A stretch of DNA of 23,260 nucleotides. Origin: Candidatus Dormiibacterota bacterium. Its GTDB lineage: Bacteria; Chloroflexota; Dormibacteria; UBA8260; Bog-877. The notes beneath the pieces were generated by a model, which was given only the letters and a program-made list of their open reading frames with translations, made no database searches and had not been told where the DNA came from. This document shows, one piece after another, positions 15,918 through 23,159 of this stretch. The stretch spans positions 1-23,260 of the forward strand of contig PLTL01000401.1 in assembly GCA_003164475.1 (NCBI GenBank), read 5' to 3'. How positions within the stretch are numbered: the first letter of the stretch is position 1; each line of letters begins with the position of its first letter. Position numbers and translations under genes: made by a program.

Positions 15918-16369
15918 GGCCCCAGAGGGAACCGGGTCGGCTGTGGCGGCGTTCGGGCAGGCTGCAGAGCAAGAGGCCGCTGGCTTGTGCTGGTTCCAGG
16001 GCCGTGGCTGGGATCCAGGGGCGGGCCCGGTGGAGGGCCGATAGTCCCGGTTGGTGGGGAACAATGACGGCACGGCCGGCGCCGGCGAGCCGGGGTGGCG
16101 CCAGCTGCCACGAAGAGGTGGCAGCCCTAGGCGCTCTCCGAGGCCAGTTGCCTGCCAGCGGATCCTCACCGGTCCGGCCCAACAGCCGCTGTCGCCCTGA
16201 CGGTAGATCGCTATTCTCATCTGGCCGTGGCGACGTACCAGGAGGAGGCCACTGTCGGCGATGAGGCCCTAGAGGAGGCGACTCCGCCTTGCCTCCGGTC
16301 CGCTGCCAGGCCTGCTTCTGTGGGCCAAAAGGCCCGCGGACCAGGACCATTGATCTCGGCGCCACTCTC
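15918..16369. other. 452-base gap before tRNA-Ser
   Basis: No supported gene. It contains a good hairpin with an 8-bp stem and GAAGAG loop at 16104-16125 (GCTGCCAC with GTGGCAGC) but no T-run, so it may end the SPFH-NfeD transcript. It also has a 12-base palindrome GCCGGCGCCGGC at 16075-16086, a small hairpin GGGCC-AAAA-GGCCC at 16322-16335, and a possible -10 TATTCT at 16212-16217. A 54-codon frame from GTG 16227 runs into the tRNA and is not convincing. Confidence 0.4.
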
Positions 16370-16459
16370 GGAGGGATGGCAGAGCGGTTGATTGCGGCGG
16401 TCTTGAAAACCGCTGGGGCCGCAAGGCTCTCGGGGGTTCGAATCCCTCTCCCTCCGCCA
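16370..16459 (+). tRNA. tRNA-Ser (anticodon UGA)
   Basis: A class II tRNA of 90 bases. The acceptor stem pairs GGAGGGA (16370-16376) with TCCCTCC (16449-16455), followed by G and an encoded CCA. The anticodon loop CTTGAAA gives anticodon TGA. A long variable arm is present, and the T loop is in GGTTCGAATCC. The gene marks the edge of an accessory region on its 3' side, but I found no second copy of its 3' end that would define an attachment site. Confidence 0.96.
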
Positions 16460-16521
16460 TTTGGAGGGGGTATAGCGTAGAGCACGGAAGTAGCACACTC
16501 TGGTCACCCACGTGGGCCGGG

Positions 16522-16824
16522 TCACCCCACCAACCGCCGCTTGGCTGAGAGGTGGTCCCTACCGTCACGCAGCCTGACGGTCGCGAGGGCCATCGCCACC
16601 ACCCGCTCCTCCGGCCAGGGCGCCAGCTGGTTGGGTATCCGCGGTCGGCGCCGCTCCTTCCCCTCAGGATCTCCAGCCCCTGGCGCTCCACCAGCGGCCC
16701 CTAGCGGTAGTACCAGGAGCGGTGGTGCCACAACTCCCGGCACGCTCTCGCCACCCCAACCTCGCGGGCCCTGGTGAAGAGCCGCTTCCGATGGCGGAAG
16801 ATCAGGCCATCACTAGTCACGGCG
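16522..16824 (-). pseudogene. Degraded IS481-type transposase, N-terminal remnant
   Basis: Read leftward, one frame gives HRKRLFTRAREVGVARACRE, then LWHHRSWYYR and a TAG. After a frame change another gives KERRRPRIPNQLAPWPEERV and VAMALA. This order (a helix-turn-helix of the type xACRELGxxRSxYYRW, a basic linker, and a WxEERVxAxALAxP helix) is what I recall for the N-terminal half of IS481-family transposases. The DDE core is missing. A stop, at least one frameshift and a scrambled end make it a dead remnant. Confidence 0.6.
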
Positions 16825-17000
16825 GTCCCCTCCTTCAGGACTTGAACACCCGAAGGATGGGCCGCCGTCCCTTTCCCTGCGAACCCCCTCAGCGGCGCAC
16901 GCGTCTACAGAGCTTGTGAGCCGTTCACCCTAAAGGTCTCTCACTGGCACTGGCCACTGACATTCCCAACTTCCCCTGAGGAGTCGAGCCGCCATCGTCG
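16825..17000. other. Gap without recognisable features
   Basis: This lies between the IS481 remnant and the CAP-domain gene. Base composition changes here from GC-rich to much lower GC. I see no gene, repeat or RNA. Confidence 0.3.
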
Positions 17001-18266
17001 TCAAGCGCCATCCGCTAGTGCGTCTGCCCAGGTGTAGGAATATGGCTGAGGGTTAGTGGTGGCTATAAAGATCACGGAGCAAGATAGAGTTGGATAACCA
17101 TTATAGCTCCAAGGAACGCAAGCCGCACCCATTTGAATCGTGTAGCCGGTGTAGTCGCTCGTATTCCATTGCATTAGGATGTTCTCACGGTGACCCCAGC
17201 ATCCACTGGTATTGCCAGGTACAGCATTGCCGCCGGCGACGTTGATCTCCGTGGCGTAACGATCGTTATACATGTATTGGAAGTCATCGTAGACGGTATT
17301 GCCGCCACCGGCCCAATTAGAAGCAAAAGAGTCGTTGGAATTGGGGTCGTTCGGGTCTGTGGCAGCTGTTGCGCCCTGATTGGCATAGCTGTCGGCCTGT
17401 GCGGTCAACCCTCAAATCGGCGGCAAATCCCGTAGTACGCGCTCCTCGTTGACTAGGATGAATTGCTGCTGGTCATAGGGTAGACTCCAAAAGTTAGTGG
17501 GGAGTGTCATAGTGGATAGTCCCTCTGCCACTTCAGCGTTGTCAACGGCAATGATTGAGTCGGTTTCACATTCACTTGAAGTCCAACCATAATAATCGCA
17601 GTATTTGTAGGTTGCGGTGTCTAATGCTGAGTCATTGTTGGCTGGATTACCGACATCGAAGGGAGTGGGCGTGGGGGCGGCTTGAGGTGTCCGACGGACA
17701 ATCGTAAACGTAAACATAGGCGAAGTTACAACACGCCTACTCCCGACCACGCGTAGCTGTGCTACATAAGAATAAGTGCCCGCAGACAATCCTTGGGTAT
17801 TCTCCTCCCAGGTCACATATACATTGTTGAGATTGTCGGGCGTGCCCCAATCCGTTCCCGACTGATAGGTGGGATTACTCCCCGTCTGCAATATCCGCAC
17901 ATAGGCGTTCACATCACATCCAGTTACCACCTTATATTTGAATTGCATGCCAGCATAAAGCGGTGAAGGCACGTTAGCTGTCAGCTGCAGCGCCCCGCAA
18001 CCAGTCGACTGTGTAGTCTGACTAGCATAAACTACTACACTGGCCATGCCAGCCAGCAGCGCCAAGCTAACTACAGCAGCCCAAATCTGGGCAGTGCGCG
18101 ACCAGCGCGGCGGTGACCTGGGCGGCTGGCTATCACTCGACGCGGTGATCGGCGCCTCTACAACTAAGGCCGACGTGGCAGTGGCTGGAGCATCCACAAT
18201 GTCCTCGGCCTGCCCGTCACCCGAGATAGAGGGACTTGGAGTCTCCGTGGGCTGACTCACTGTCAT
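17001..18266 (-). pseudogene. Membrane-anchored CAP-domain (SCP/PR1) protein with an in-frame TGA
   Basis: From ATG 18266 the frame encodes a Ser/Thr/Pro-rich cytoplasmic head (1-55), one membrane span (about 60-80, TAQIWAAVVSLALLAGMASV), and an Ig-like beta domain (about 88-190). A linker leads to a CAP domain beginning near YDQQQFILVNEERVLRDLPP. Codon 285 is TGA (17414-17412). Without any frame change the CAP domain then continues (GLTAQADSYANQGA) through its signature GHRENIL at about 358-364 to a final TGA at 17001. CAP proteins are secreted or surface proteins of diverse role. The sequence is far lower in GC than its neighbours, which suggests transfer. It is most likely inactivated by a single substitution. 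TGA is a normal stop elsewhere in this window. Confidence 0.82.
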
Positions 18267-18276
18267 CGCCGGGGAC

Positions 18277-18300
18277 GAGCCCTTGTCAATAGTTGTGGAA
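18277..18300 (-). mobile_element. Terminal end of the IS256-family remnant, with an outward TTGACA
   Basis: The minus-strand sequence TTCCACAACTATTGACAAGG ends just before the CAP gene start and resembles IS256-family terminal repeats. It includes a perfect TTGACA (18289-18284) pointing out of the element toward the CAP gene. Outward -35 boxes in IS256 ends are known from the family. The exact tip is uncertain. Confidence 0.5.
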
Positions 18301-18334
18301 ACTTCCTCCAGGCGAATGACGCCTTTGGGGTGAG

Positions 18335-18673
18335 TTACGCGGCCTGATCCTCCTGTGTGGGCTGGACGAGGTGGAGCCTCCCGTCGACGAAGCGGTGGCC
18401 GGCGAGCAGCAGCGTGAGCTGGTTGGGAGCGTTGATGGTCCGCCAGTTGGTCGACAGCCGGCAGACGAGCTTGAAGACCAGGTAGAGCGCGTTCTCGCGG
18501 ACGCGCATCCGCTTGGTCCCGTTGGTGCGCAGCTTCACGCCGTCGAACACGGACTCGATCGGGTTGGACGTCTTCAGATGCTGCCAGTGCTCCTGGGGGA
18601 AGTCGTAGAAGGCGACCATGGCCTCCCAGTCGCGCTCCAGGTGAGGGGACCCCAGTAGCTGGTCCAGGTCGTA
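18335..18673 (-). pseudogene. IS256-family (mutator-type) transposase, C-terminal remnant
   Basis: About 112 codons ending at TAA 18335. The residues DLDQLLGSPHLERDWEAMVA, FYDFPQEHWQHLKTSNPIES, then LRTNGTKRMRVRENALYLVF and NAPNQLTLLLAGHRF match the end of IS256-type transposases. In that family the FPxEHW...TNPIES block holds the last catalytic Glu region. The N-terminal two thirds are gone. The break coincides with the end of the IS3 element at about 18674, so IS3 probably inserted here and the distal part was later lost. Confidence 0.85.
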
Positions 18674-18679
18674 TGTGGG

Positions 18680-19313
18680 TCACTGGATGGTAGCCGGAGA
18701 CCACTGGCTAGCGTACTGAGCGGGCGGAAGCCACTTCAAGGCGCTGTGTGGTCTGTAAGTGTTGTAGTCGTGGCGCCAGTCTTCGTAGAGGATCCGGGCT
18801 TCCATGATCGAGTGGAAGATCTCCCGGGCGAAGAGCTCGTCACGGGCCCGGCTGTTGAAGCTCTCCACATAGGGGTTCTGCCATGGCGAGCCCGGGTCAA
18901 TGTAGGCGGCGCCGGTGCCGGAGAAGCGACACCAGTCCCGGATCGCCGCGGCGATGAACTCTGGGCCATTGTCACAGCGGATGTACTGGGGAGCTCCCCG
19001 CTGCACGGTCACCAGGTCCAGGATGTCAGCCACGGCGTCGGCCGTGATCGACCTGGCAACCTTGCCGCCCACGCTCTCCCGGGTGAACTCATCACACATC
19101 GAGAGCACCTTGAAGGGCCGGCCATCCGAGGTGGTGTCGAAAAGGAAGTCCATCGCCCAAACATGGTTCGGGTGCTGGGCTGCGAGCCGGTCGGTGCCGC
19201 TGCTGCTGGTCCCCAACCGTGACCGTTTCGGCGGCGAAGGCGGCACCCGCAGCCCCTCGGCTCGCCACAGCCGCTGGACCGCTTGCGGTTCACCGGCCAG
19301 CGAGAACCCAGCA
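18680..19313 (-). pseudogene. IS3-family OrfB transposase, 5'-truncated and frameshifted
   Basis: The frame ends at TGA 18680 and shows the rve/DDE core: HPNHVWAMDFLFDTT (first Asp), RCDNGPEFIAAAIRDW (second Asp) and NPYVESFNSRARDEL (Glu). It ends in the HDYNTYRPHSALKWLPPAQY block typical of IS3 OrfB. Upstream, VQRLWRAEGLRVPPSPPKRS is preceded in another frame by SRWPVNRKR, so one base is missing near 19280. The N-terminal part, OrfA and the left terminus are absent; ArgJ-like housekeeping DNA is not involved here, and the break abuts a PIN-domain remnant at about 19313. The right terminus is probably the TGTGGGTCACTGG at 18674-18686. Confidence 0.88.
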
Positions 19314-19522
19314 TGAGACGTTTCCTCGCCGGCATGGAGGAGATCCCCGTGGACCGGCGGATCGCGGACCGGGCCGGGCTGCTCCGGCACGAGCTGCCCA
19401 CTCTGCGTCTCCCCGATGCCCTGATCGCCGCCACCGCCCTCGGCTACGGCGTGGCACTTGCGACCAGGAATACGCGCGATTTCCGCCGGGTGCCCGGACT
19501 GCGCCTGCAGCCCCGCCGCTGA
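19313..19522 (+). pseudogene. VapC-like PIN-domain toxin, C-terminal remnant
   Basis: Seventy codons (69 aa) with the second half of a PIN domain: RRFLAGMEEIPVDRRIADRA, then LPTLRLPDALIAATAL with a conserved metal-binding Asp, and ALATRNTRDFRRVPGL with the terminal Asp. The N-terminal half, with the first catalytic Asp and the Glu, and any vapB antitoxin are missing. The break meets the truncated end of the IS3 remnant. An ATG at 19313 is fortuitously at the junction; expression of a functional toxin is unlikely. Confidence 0.75.
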
Positions 19523-19534
19523 TCCCAGCTGGCC

Positions 19535-20050
19535 CTAGCGGATCGGGATCCCGAAACTCTCGGCCGACGCGATCTCGGAGAGCGGCTTGCGCTTCTTCCG
19601 GCCGAGTCCCACCTGCCGTCTGGGGTAGCCGAATGGCACCACCGCCAGCACCTCATAGGTGTCGGGCAGCCCGCTCCACCGGCGCACCTCTTCCAGGCCG
19701 TTGAAGCCGGTCCAGTTCGATCCCACCCCCAGAGACCAGGCGGTGAGGATCATCGACTGGATCGCGCGGCTGGCATCCGAAACCCCGAAACGGCTCTCGC
19801 TCTGGTAGCCGACCACGATCGCGAAGGCGGCCTCGGCAACGTACGGTCCGGACGGCACCAGGCCGCCCAGCTCACGCAGGCGCTCTCGCTGCTGGACCAC
19901 CACGAAATGCCACGGCTGCCGGTTCATCGAGCTGGCGGTCAGCCTCCCCGCCTCGACGACGGACTGGATGATCTCGGCTGGCACGCCTTGGTCCCGGTAC
20001 TCGCGGACCGCCAGCACGGTGCGGACGGTCTCGAAGACGCCATTCGCCAT
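19535..20050 (-). CDS. Nitroreductase-family FMN oxidoreductase
   Basis: A 171-residue protein of the NfsA/FRP fold that uses FMN and NAD(P)H. N-terminal VFETVRTVLAVREYRDQGVP contains the family's R-x-[FY]-x-D entry, and RLTASSMNRQPWHFVVV gives the FMN-binding Ser/Arg/Pro-Trp segment. AIQSMILTAWSLGVGSNWTG and the C-terminal VPFGYPRRQ with a basic RKKRKPL motif are also typical. ATG 20050 follows GGGAGGACAGAAGCC and is preferred to starts further up. The substrate (nitro compound, quinone, flavin or an iodotyrosine-like compound) cannot be told. It converges on the PIN remnant. Confidence 0.9.
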   Translation of the reverse strand: MANGVFETVRTVLAVREYRDQGVPAEIIQSVVEAGRLTASSMNRQPWHFVVVQQRERLRELGGLVPSGPYVAEAAFAIVVGYQSESRFGVSDASRAIQSMILTAWSLGVGSNWTGFNGLEEVRRWSGLPDTYEVLAVVPFGYPRRQVGLGRKKRKPLSEIASAESFGIPIR

Positions 20051-20272
20051 GGCTTCTGTCCTCCCTATTCCCATCGCCCTGGGCCCCTGGTGCCATCGTC
20101 CCACTCAGCGGTCGACTCGCGGGATCCCCACCGGCCCTGGAGCCGACCCCAGACTGGAGAGGACATCGGTCAGCTTGAGATTGGCGGCAACCCAGCCGCC
20201 CAGAATGAGGCCCGCTCCCCGCTCCTTCCCACCGCAAGTCCAGCAATCCCGCGGCCGGCTGGTGGGCTCGGG
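20051..20272. other. Divergent intergenic region
   Basis: This separates the nitroreductase (-) from the SHOCT gene (+). No gene is supported. Antisense frames here have no ribosome site or family motif. Confidence 0.3.
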
Positions 20273-20278
20273 TACGAT
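20273..20278 (+). promoter_or_regulatory. Possible -10 (TACGAT) before the SHOCT gene
   Basis: TACGAT ends six bases before a GTG that opens a 14-codon frame (20285-20329). The -35 is not clear. Confidence 0.35.
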
Positions 20279-20284
20279 GCGTCC

Positions 20285-20329
20285 GTGCCGATCAGCGCAG
20301 CGAAAGGCGGAGGCCCCGGACCGGCGTGA
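20285..20329 (+). CDS. Possible 14-residue leader peptide
   Basis: GTG 20285 opens the frame MPISAAKGGGPGPA, which ends at TGA 20327-20329. That stop overlaps the GTG start of the SHOCT gene as GTGA. With a -10 directly upstream the leader would be leaderless and would deliver ribosomes to the downstream start. There is no direct evidence of translation. Confidence 0.3.
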   Translation: MPISAAKGGGPGPA

Positions 20330-20583
20330 TCTCCCTGGCGATCCTCCGTCCCTTCGGCTTCGGGGGCTGGCTGCTGGGGCTCATCGTCCTGCTGATGCTG
20401 GTGGGCCTGGGGTTGCGCATCTTCGGGTTCTCCCGCCGCCGGCGCTACTTCAAGGAGGCGGCTCGCGGTCGGGCTAGTTCTCCCGAGCAGATCCTGGCCC
20501 GCCGCTTCGCGGCGGGAGAGATCGATGAAGAGGATTACCGGCGCCGGCTGGCGGCGCTGCGCAACTCCATCGGCCCCCCGTAG
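20326..20583 (+). CDS. Small membrane protein with SHOCT domain
   Basis: An 85-residue protein. It has one membrane span near the N terminus (about 13-33, GGWLLGLIVLLMLVGLGLRI), a basic patch FSRRRRYFKEA, and a C-terminal SHOCT motif SSPEQILARRFAAGEIDEEDYRRRLAAL. SHOCT is a short oligomerisation motif found at the end of many unrelated small membrane proteins; it gives no specific function. The GTG start keeps the span intact, and GGCGGAGG lies about 12 bases upstream. Confidence 0.85.
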   Translation: MISLAILRPFGFGGWLLGLIVLLMLVGLGLRIFGFSRRRRYFKEAARGRASSPEQILARRFAAGEIDEEDYRRRLAALRNSIGPP

Positions 20584-20697
20584 CCACGGGAGGAGGCTCA
20601 AGCCTGGATTGAGGGGGCTCCAAGGACCTTTGACCGCTCCGTCCGCGAGACCATCACCCACTTGGGATGAGCGCGACCAGGTCCTGGCGGCTGGGAC

Positions 20698-20725
20698 TTG
20701 AAGCCTCCTGACCGCTCTGTAACAG
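20698..20725 (+). promoter_or_regulatory. Weak candidate promoter for the PfkB-family kinase
   Basis: TTGAAG at 20698-20703, a 16-base spacer and TAACAG at 20720-20725, about 70 bases before the kinase start. The -10 lacks the final T, so this is tentative. Confidence 0.25.
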
Positions 20726-20795
20726 GACCGACCATGCTCACTCTGGGGAACACCGCTCCCGGTCAGCTCCACCGTCTCAGTCAGGCGTCGCCGAC

Positions 20796-21806
20796 GTGAA
20801 CAGCGCTGCCGGGGTGCTGGCAGTCGGGGAGCTGATCGCCGACATTGTGGTAGTCGATGAACGCACGGACAACGCCCGGGCCCTGCGCCCCCGGGGCGAC
20901 GCTTCGGACCGCACGCTCCATCTCATCGCCCGACCGGGGGGGAGCCCTGCCAACGTGGCCGTGGGCCTGGCCCGCCTCGGTGTCGCCGCCAGCTTCGCCG
21001 GACGCCTCTCGTCGGTGGGGGTCGGGCCCTGGCTCGCCGGGTACCTGGCGAGCAACGGCGTCGACACCGGCTTCTCGGTGAAGGCGAGCGAGGCGCCCAC
21101 GCTGGCGGTGGTATCCCTGGACTCCGCCGGCGTCCCCAGCTACCGCTTCTACGGGGCCGACACCGCCGACTGGCATTGGCGCCGGGAGGAGCTGCCCACA
21201 CCAGAGCGGCTGGCGGTCGCGGCCTTGCACACCGGCTCGCTGGCGACGACCACTCCTCCGGGCTGCCAGGCGCTGGCGTCGTGGGTCGCCGATATCCACG
21301 CGGGCGGCGCCGTGTTGGTCTCATACGACCCCAACGTCCGAGTATCCCGCCTCAGCGCCCCGGCGGCTCTGGCCGCTCAGGTCGACTCCTGGGTCAGGCG
21401 CGCAGACCTGGTCAAGGTCAGCCAGGACGACCTCGCGGTCCTCCATCCCGGCACCGACGCGACCGCCATCGCGCGAGGCTGGGCCGGGCTGGGTCCGGAG
21501 CTGGTGGTGCTCACGCTCGGCGCGGAGGGGTCGATGGCCTTCCGACCCGACGGCTCGACCGTCGCGTCTCCGGCGCCCCCGGTCCAGGTTGTCGACACCG
21601 TCGGCGCCGGAGACGCCTTCTGCGCCGGTCTGCTGGCGTGGCTCTCCGAGGCCGGAGCGCTCCACCCGGGCGGCCCCAGCCGGCTCAGCGCTGGGGACCT
21701 GCGCTCCGCCCTGAACGTGGCGAGCCAGGTGGCCGGAGTCACCTGCAGCCGGCCGGGAGCCGACCCACCGGGGCGAGCTGAGGTCACCGCCGCACCCTGG
21801 CCCTGA
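20796..21806 (+). CDS. PfkB-family carbohydrate kinase (fructokinase-like)
   Basis: A ribokinase-fold, ATP-dependent sugar kinase of 336 residues. It shows LAVGELIADIVV near the N terminus, the sugar-site block PGGSPANVAVGLARLG at about 47-62, SYDPNVR, LVVLTLGAEGSMAF, and the PfkB signature DTVGAGDAFCAGLL at about 267-280 with the catalytic Asp in GAGD. The arrangement resembles bacterial fructokinases, but 2-keto-3-deoxygluconate and other sugar kinases share these motifs. The GTG start is the first in frame before the conserved strand; the ribosome site is poor. The loop between DERTDN and HLIARPGG is slightly long. It appears to be transcribed alone. Confidence 0.9.
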   Translation: MNSAAGVLAVGELIADIVVVDERTDNARALRPRGDASDRTLHLIARPGGSPANVAVGLARLGVAASFAGRLSSVGVGPWLAGYLASNGVDTGFSVKASEAPTLAVVSLDSAGVPSYRFYGADTADWHWRREELPTPERLAVAALHTGSLATTTPPGCQALASWVADIHAGGAVLVSYDPNVRVSRLSAPAALAAQVDSWVRRADLVKVSQDDLAVLHPGTDATAIARGWAGLGPELVVLTLGAEGSMAFRPDGSTVASPAPPVQVVDTVGAGDAFCAGLLAWLSEAGALHPGGPSRLSAGDLRSALNVASQVAGVTCSRPGADPPGRAEVTAAPWP

Positions 21807-22038
21807 CCGGCGCGCGGGCGGGTCCCCCGCCGCGTCCGACGCCAGGAGCCGTGGCCGCCCTCGGGCAAGGGCATCCACGCGGTCCCGCCCGCCGGCGACT
21901 GAGTCATGAGGGCCAGTGAGCGGCCGATCCAGATGGGGCCCCGGTTCGTTACCCGTGGACCAGCCGGGCTACTCGATGATCCCTGCCGGGCGCAACCGGA
22001 CACCGGCCAGTGGCAGGTGTTGTGCCCCGCAAGCCAGG
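21807..22038. other. Convergent gap with a GC-rich hairpin
   Basis: This lies between the kinase (+) and the secreted protein (-). A bulged hairpin at about 21814-21834 (GCGGGCGGG with CCCGCCGC) lies eight bases after the kinase stop and lacks a T-run; it could end transcription. No gene is supported. Confidence 0.35.
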
Positions 22039-22943
22039 TCAGCAGGCGTAGTCCCCATCGAACTGACCACTGGGGAACTGGGCCAGCCGGTCCGTCCCTC
22101 CGACGAACGGCGGCTGCTGGCAACTGCTCTCGGCAGCGGCCAGCGAGCCCGCGCCCAGGAGCCAGTCCGAGAGCGGGTGGAGGGACCCCGGGGCGAGTGT
22201 CGTGATCCCTCCTGTGATCTGGCCCCACTGGGGAGGGAAGGCGTAGACACCCAGGCTCACGACCCCCGCCCGCTCCAGGCCGTAGACCATGCCCTCCAGA
22301 TCGGCCAAGTTGAGCTGGGTAGAGGACTGCCAGCTGTTGGAGGTCTCGACGTCCAGCCACCAGGGGTAGGCTCCGGCCTCGGTGGGCAGGCCCACACTGG
22401 CGGCGGCGGCCTGGAGCCAGACGAGGTCCTGGGCCGCCTTCTGGAAGCCGTACTCCCACGCGCAGGCCAGGGAATTCTGACCAGCGCCAAATAGGCGGGG
22501 CGCCTCGACCGTGGCCAGGCAGGTCCCGTAGGGGCCGGTGCCGGAGAAGGACCAGTCGGCGACCGGCTGGCCGTCGTAGGAGTTGCCCGGATCACCAGTG
22601 TTGACATACACCGAGGCGTCGGGCTCGGAGCTGGCCCCGGTGGTCCGGTACGTGGCCCAGACGAGCTCCTCCCCCAGACAGGGATTGCGGGTGCCGGCCA
22701 GCCCGTCGTTCACCCCGACCACGCCGAAGGCCTGGCCGGGGGGGGGAGGGAGCCACCGCATTGGGGAAAGGAGACGTCGGCGCCGGCCGGCGCCGAGCTG
22801 GACTGGAAGACCGCGGAAGCGCCGCCCGGGGATATCTCCGCAGCCACGGCCGGCGTGGCCGCGAACGCCCGGGCCACGCCGATCAGGACCACCTGAGCGG
22901 CAGACTTGCCCACAACCCGCCCCCCTCTCACCCTGCGGTCCAT
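22039..22943 (-). pseudogene. Secreted glycoside-hydrolase-like (TIM-barrel, DUF1906/GH25-like) protein, frameshifted at a C9 tract
   Basis: ATG 22943 follows CGAGG at a good distance and opens a basic start, then a hydrophobic signal peptide (about 13-34, cleavage after AVAA). The mature start is AGADVSFPQCGGSLPPP. There the frame breaks at nine G on the plus strand (22738-22746). In the next frame the protein continues at once with GQAFGVVGVNDGLAGTRNPC, then ACAWEYGFQKAAQDLVWLQA, the acidic barrel strand YPWWLDVETSNSW, LGVYAFPPQWGQITGG and a final FDGDYAC. One extra or two fewer bases would restore about 300 residues. The fold looks like a secreted lysozyme-like barrel with several disulfides. 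It is either a pseudogene, a phase-variable gene or a sequencing error. Confidence 0.75.
22738..22746. repeat. G9/C9 homopolymer inside the secreted-protein gene
   Basis: Nine consecutive G on the plus strand lie exactly at the frame break of the gene on the minus strand. Confidence 0.9.
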
Positions 22944-22996
22944 ATGGCAACCTCGACGGGCTTCCGGCCGCCCGCCGGACCGGCACGATGGGCGGG

Positions 22997-23002
22997 ATTC
23001 TA
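22997..23002 (-). promoter_or_regulatory. -10 candidate for the secreted-protein gene
   Basis: The minus strand reads TAGAAT, 54 bases before ATG 22943. No convincing -35 is seen. Confidence 0.35.
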
Positions 23003-23119
23003 CCGCCCCGGGAAGAGAGTCCCTCCATCGGGAATATCCAGCACCAGCCTGACACAGGGCCGCGCCAGCACCAGTCGCCCGGGTTCCAGGGGGCTCGGAA
23101 CTGCTCGCAGCTAAACGAC

Positions 23120-23151
23120 TTGGAGATACGTACAGGTGTACGGGGTAGGAT
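23120..23151 (+). promoter_or_regulatory. Promoter with a dyad between -35 and -10, MerR-style
   Basis: TTGGAG (23120-23125) and TAGGAT (23146-23151) are separated by 20 bases. A perfect dyad, CGTACA-GG-TGTACG (23129-23142), lies inside the spacer. Long spacers with a central dyad are the hallmark of promoters bound by MerR-type regulators. The gene that follows encodes a MerR-like helix-turn-helix at its N terminus. Confidence 0.45.
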
Positions 23152-23159
23152 GCGGGGCG

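Noticed and set aside
16227..16391. A 54-codon frame (MATYQEEATV...) with a possible -10 upstream, ending inside tRNA-Ser
   Set aside because: The last seven codons lie in the tRNA, there is no ribosome site and no family resemblance.
15898..16525. Long minus-strand frames across tRNA-Ser containing GIRTPE-like peptides
   Set aside because: This peptide is the familiar antisense translation of tRNA-Ser; the frames are artefacts of high GC.
16502..16530. Direct repeat GGTCACCC on either side of a short spacer after tRNA-Ser
   Set aside because: It is only eight bases long and unrelated to the tRNA 3' end, so it does not define an attachment site.
17001..18266. Reassigned TGA codon explaining the CAP gene
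   Set aside because: Many intact genes in the window end at TGA, so TGA is a normal stop here.
17412..18704. A 430-codon minus-strand frame extending the CAP protein upstream past 18266
   Set aside because: The extra N-terminal part is a shifted reading of the IS256 transposase remnant.
18680..19390. IS3 transposase frame starting at 19390
   Set aside because: Its first 25 or so residues are antisense to the PIN remnant; transposase similarity starts near 19313.
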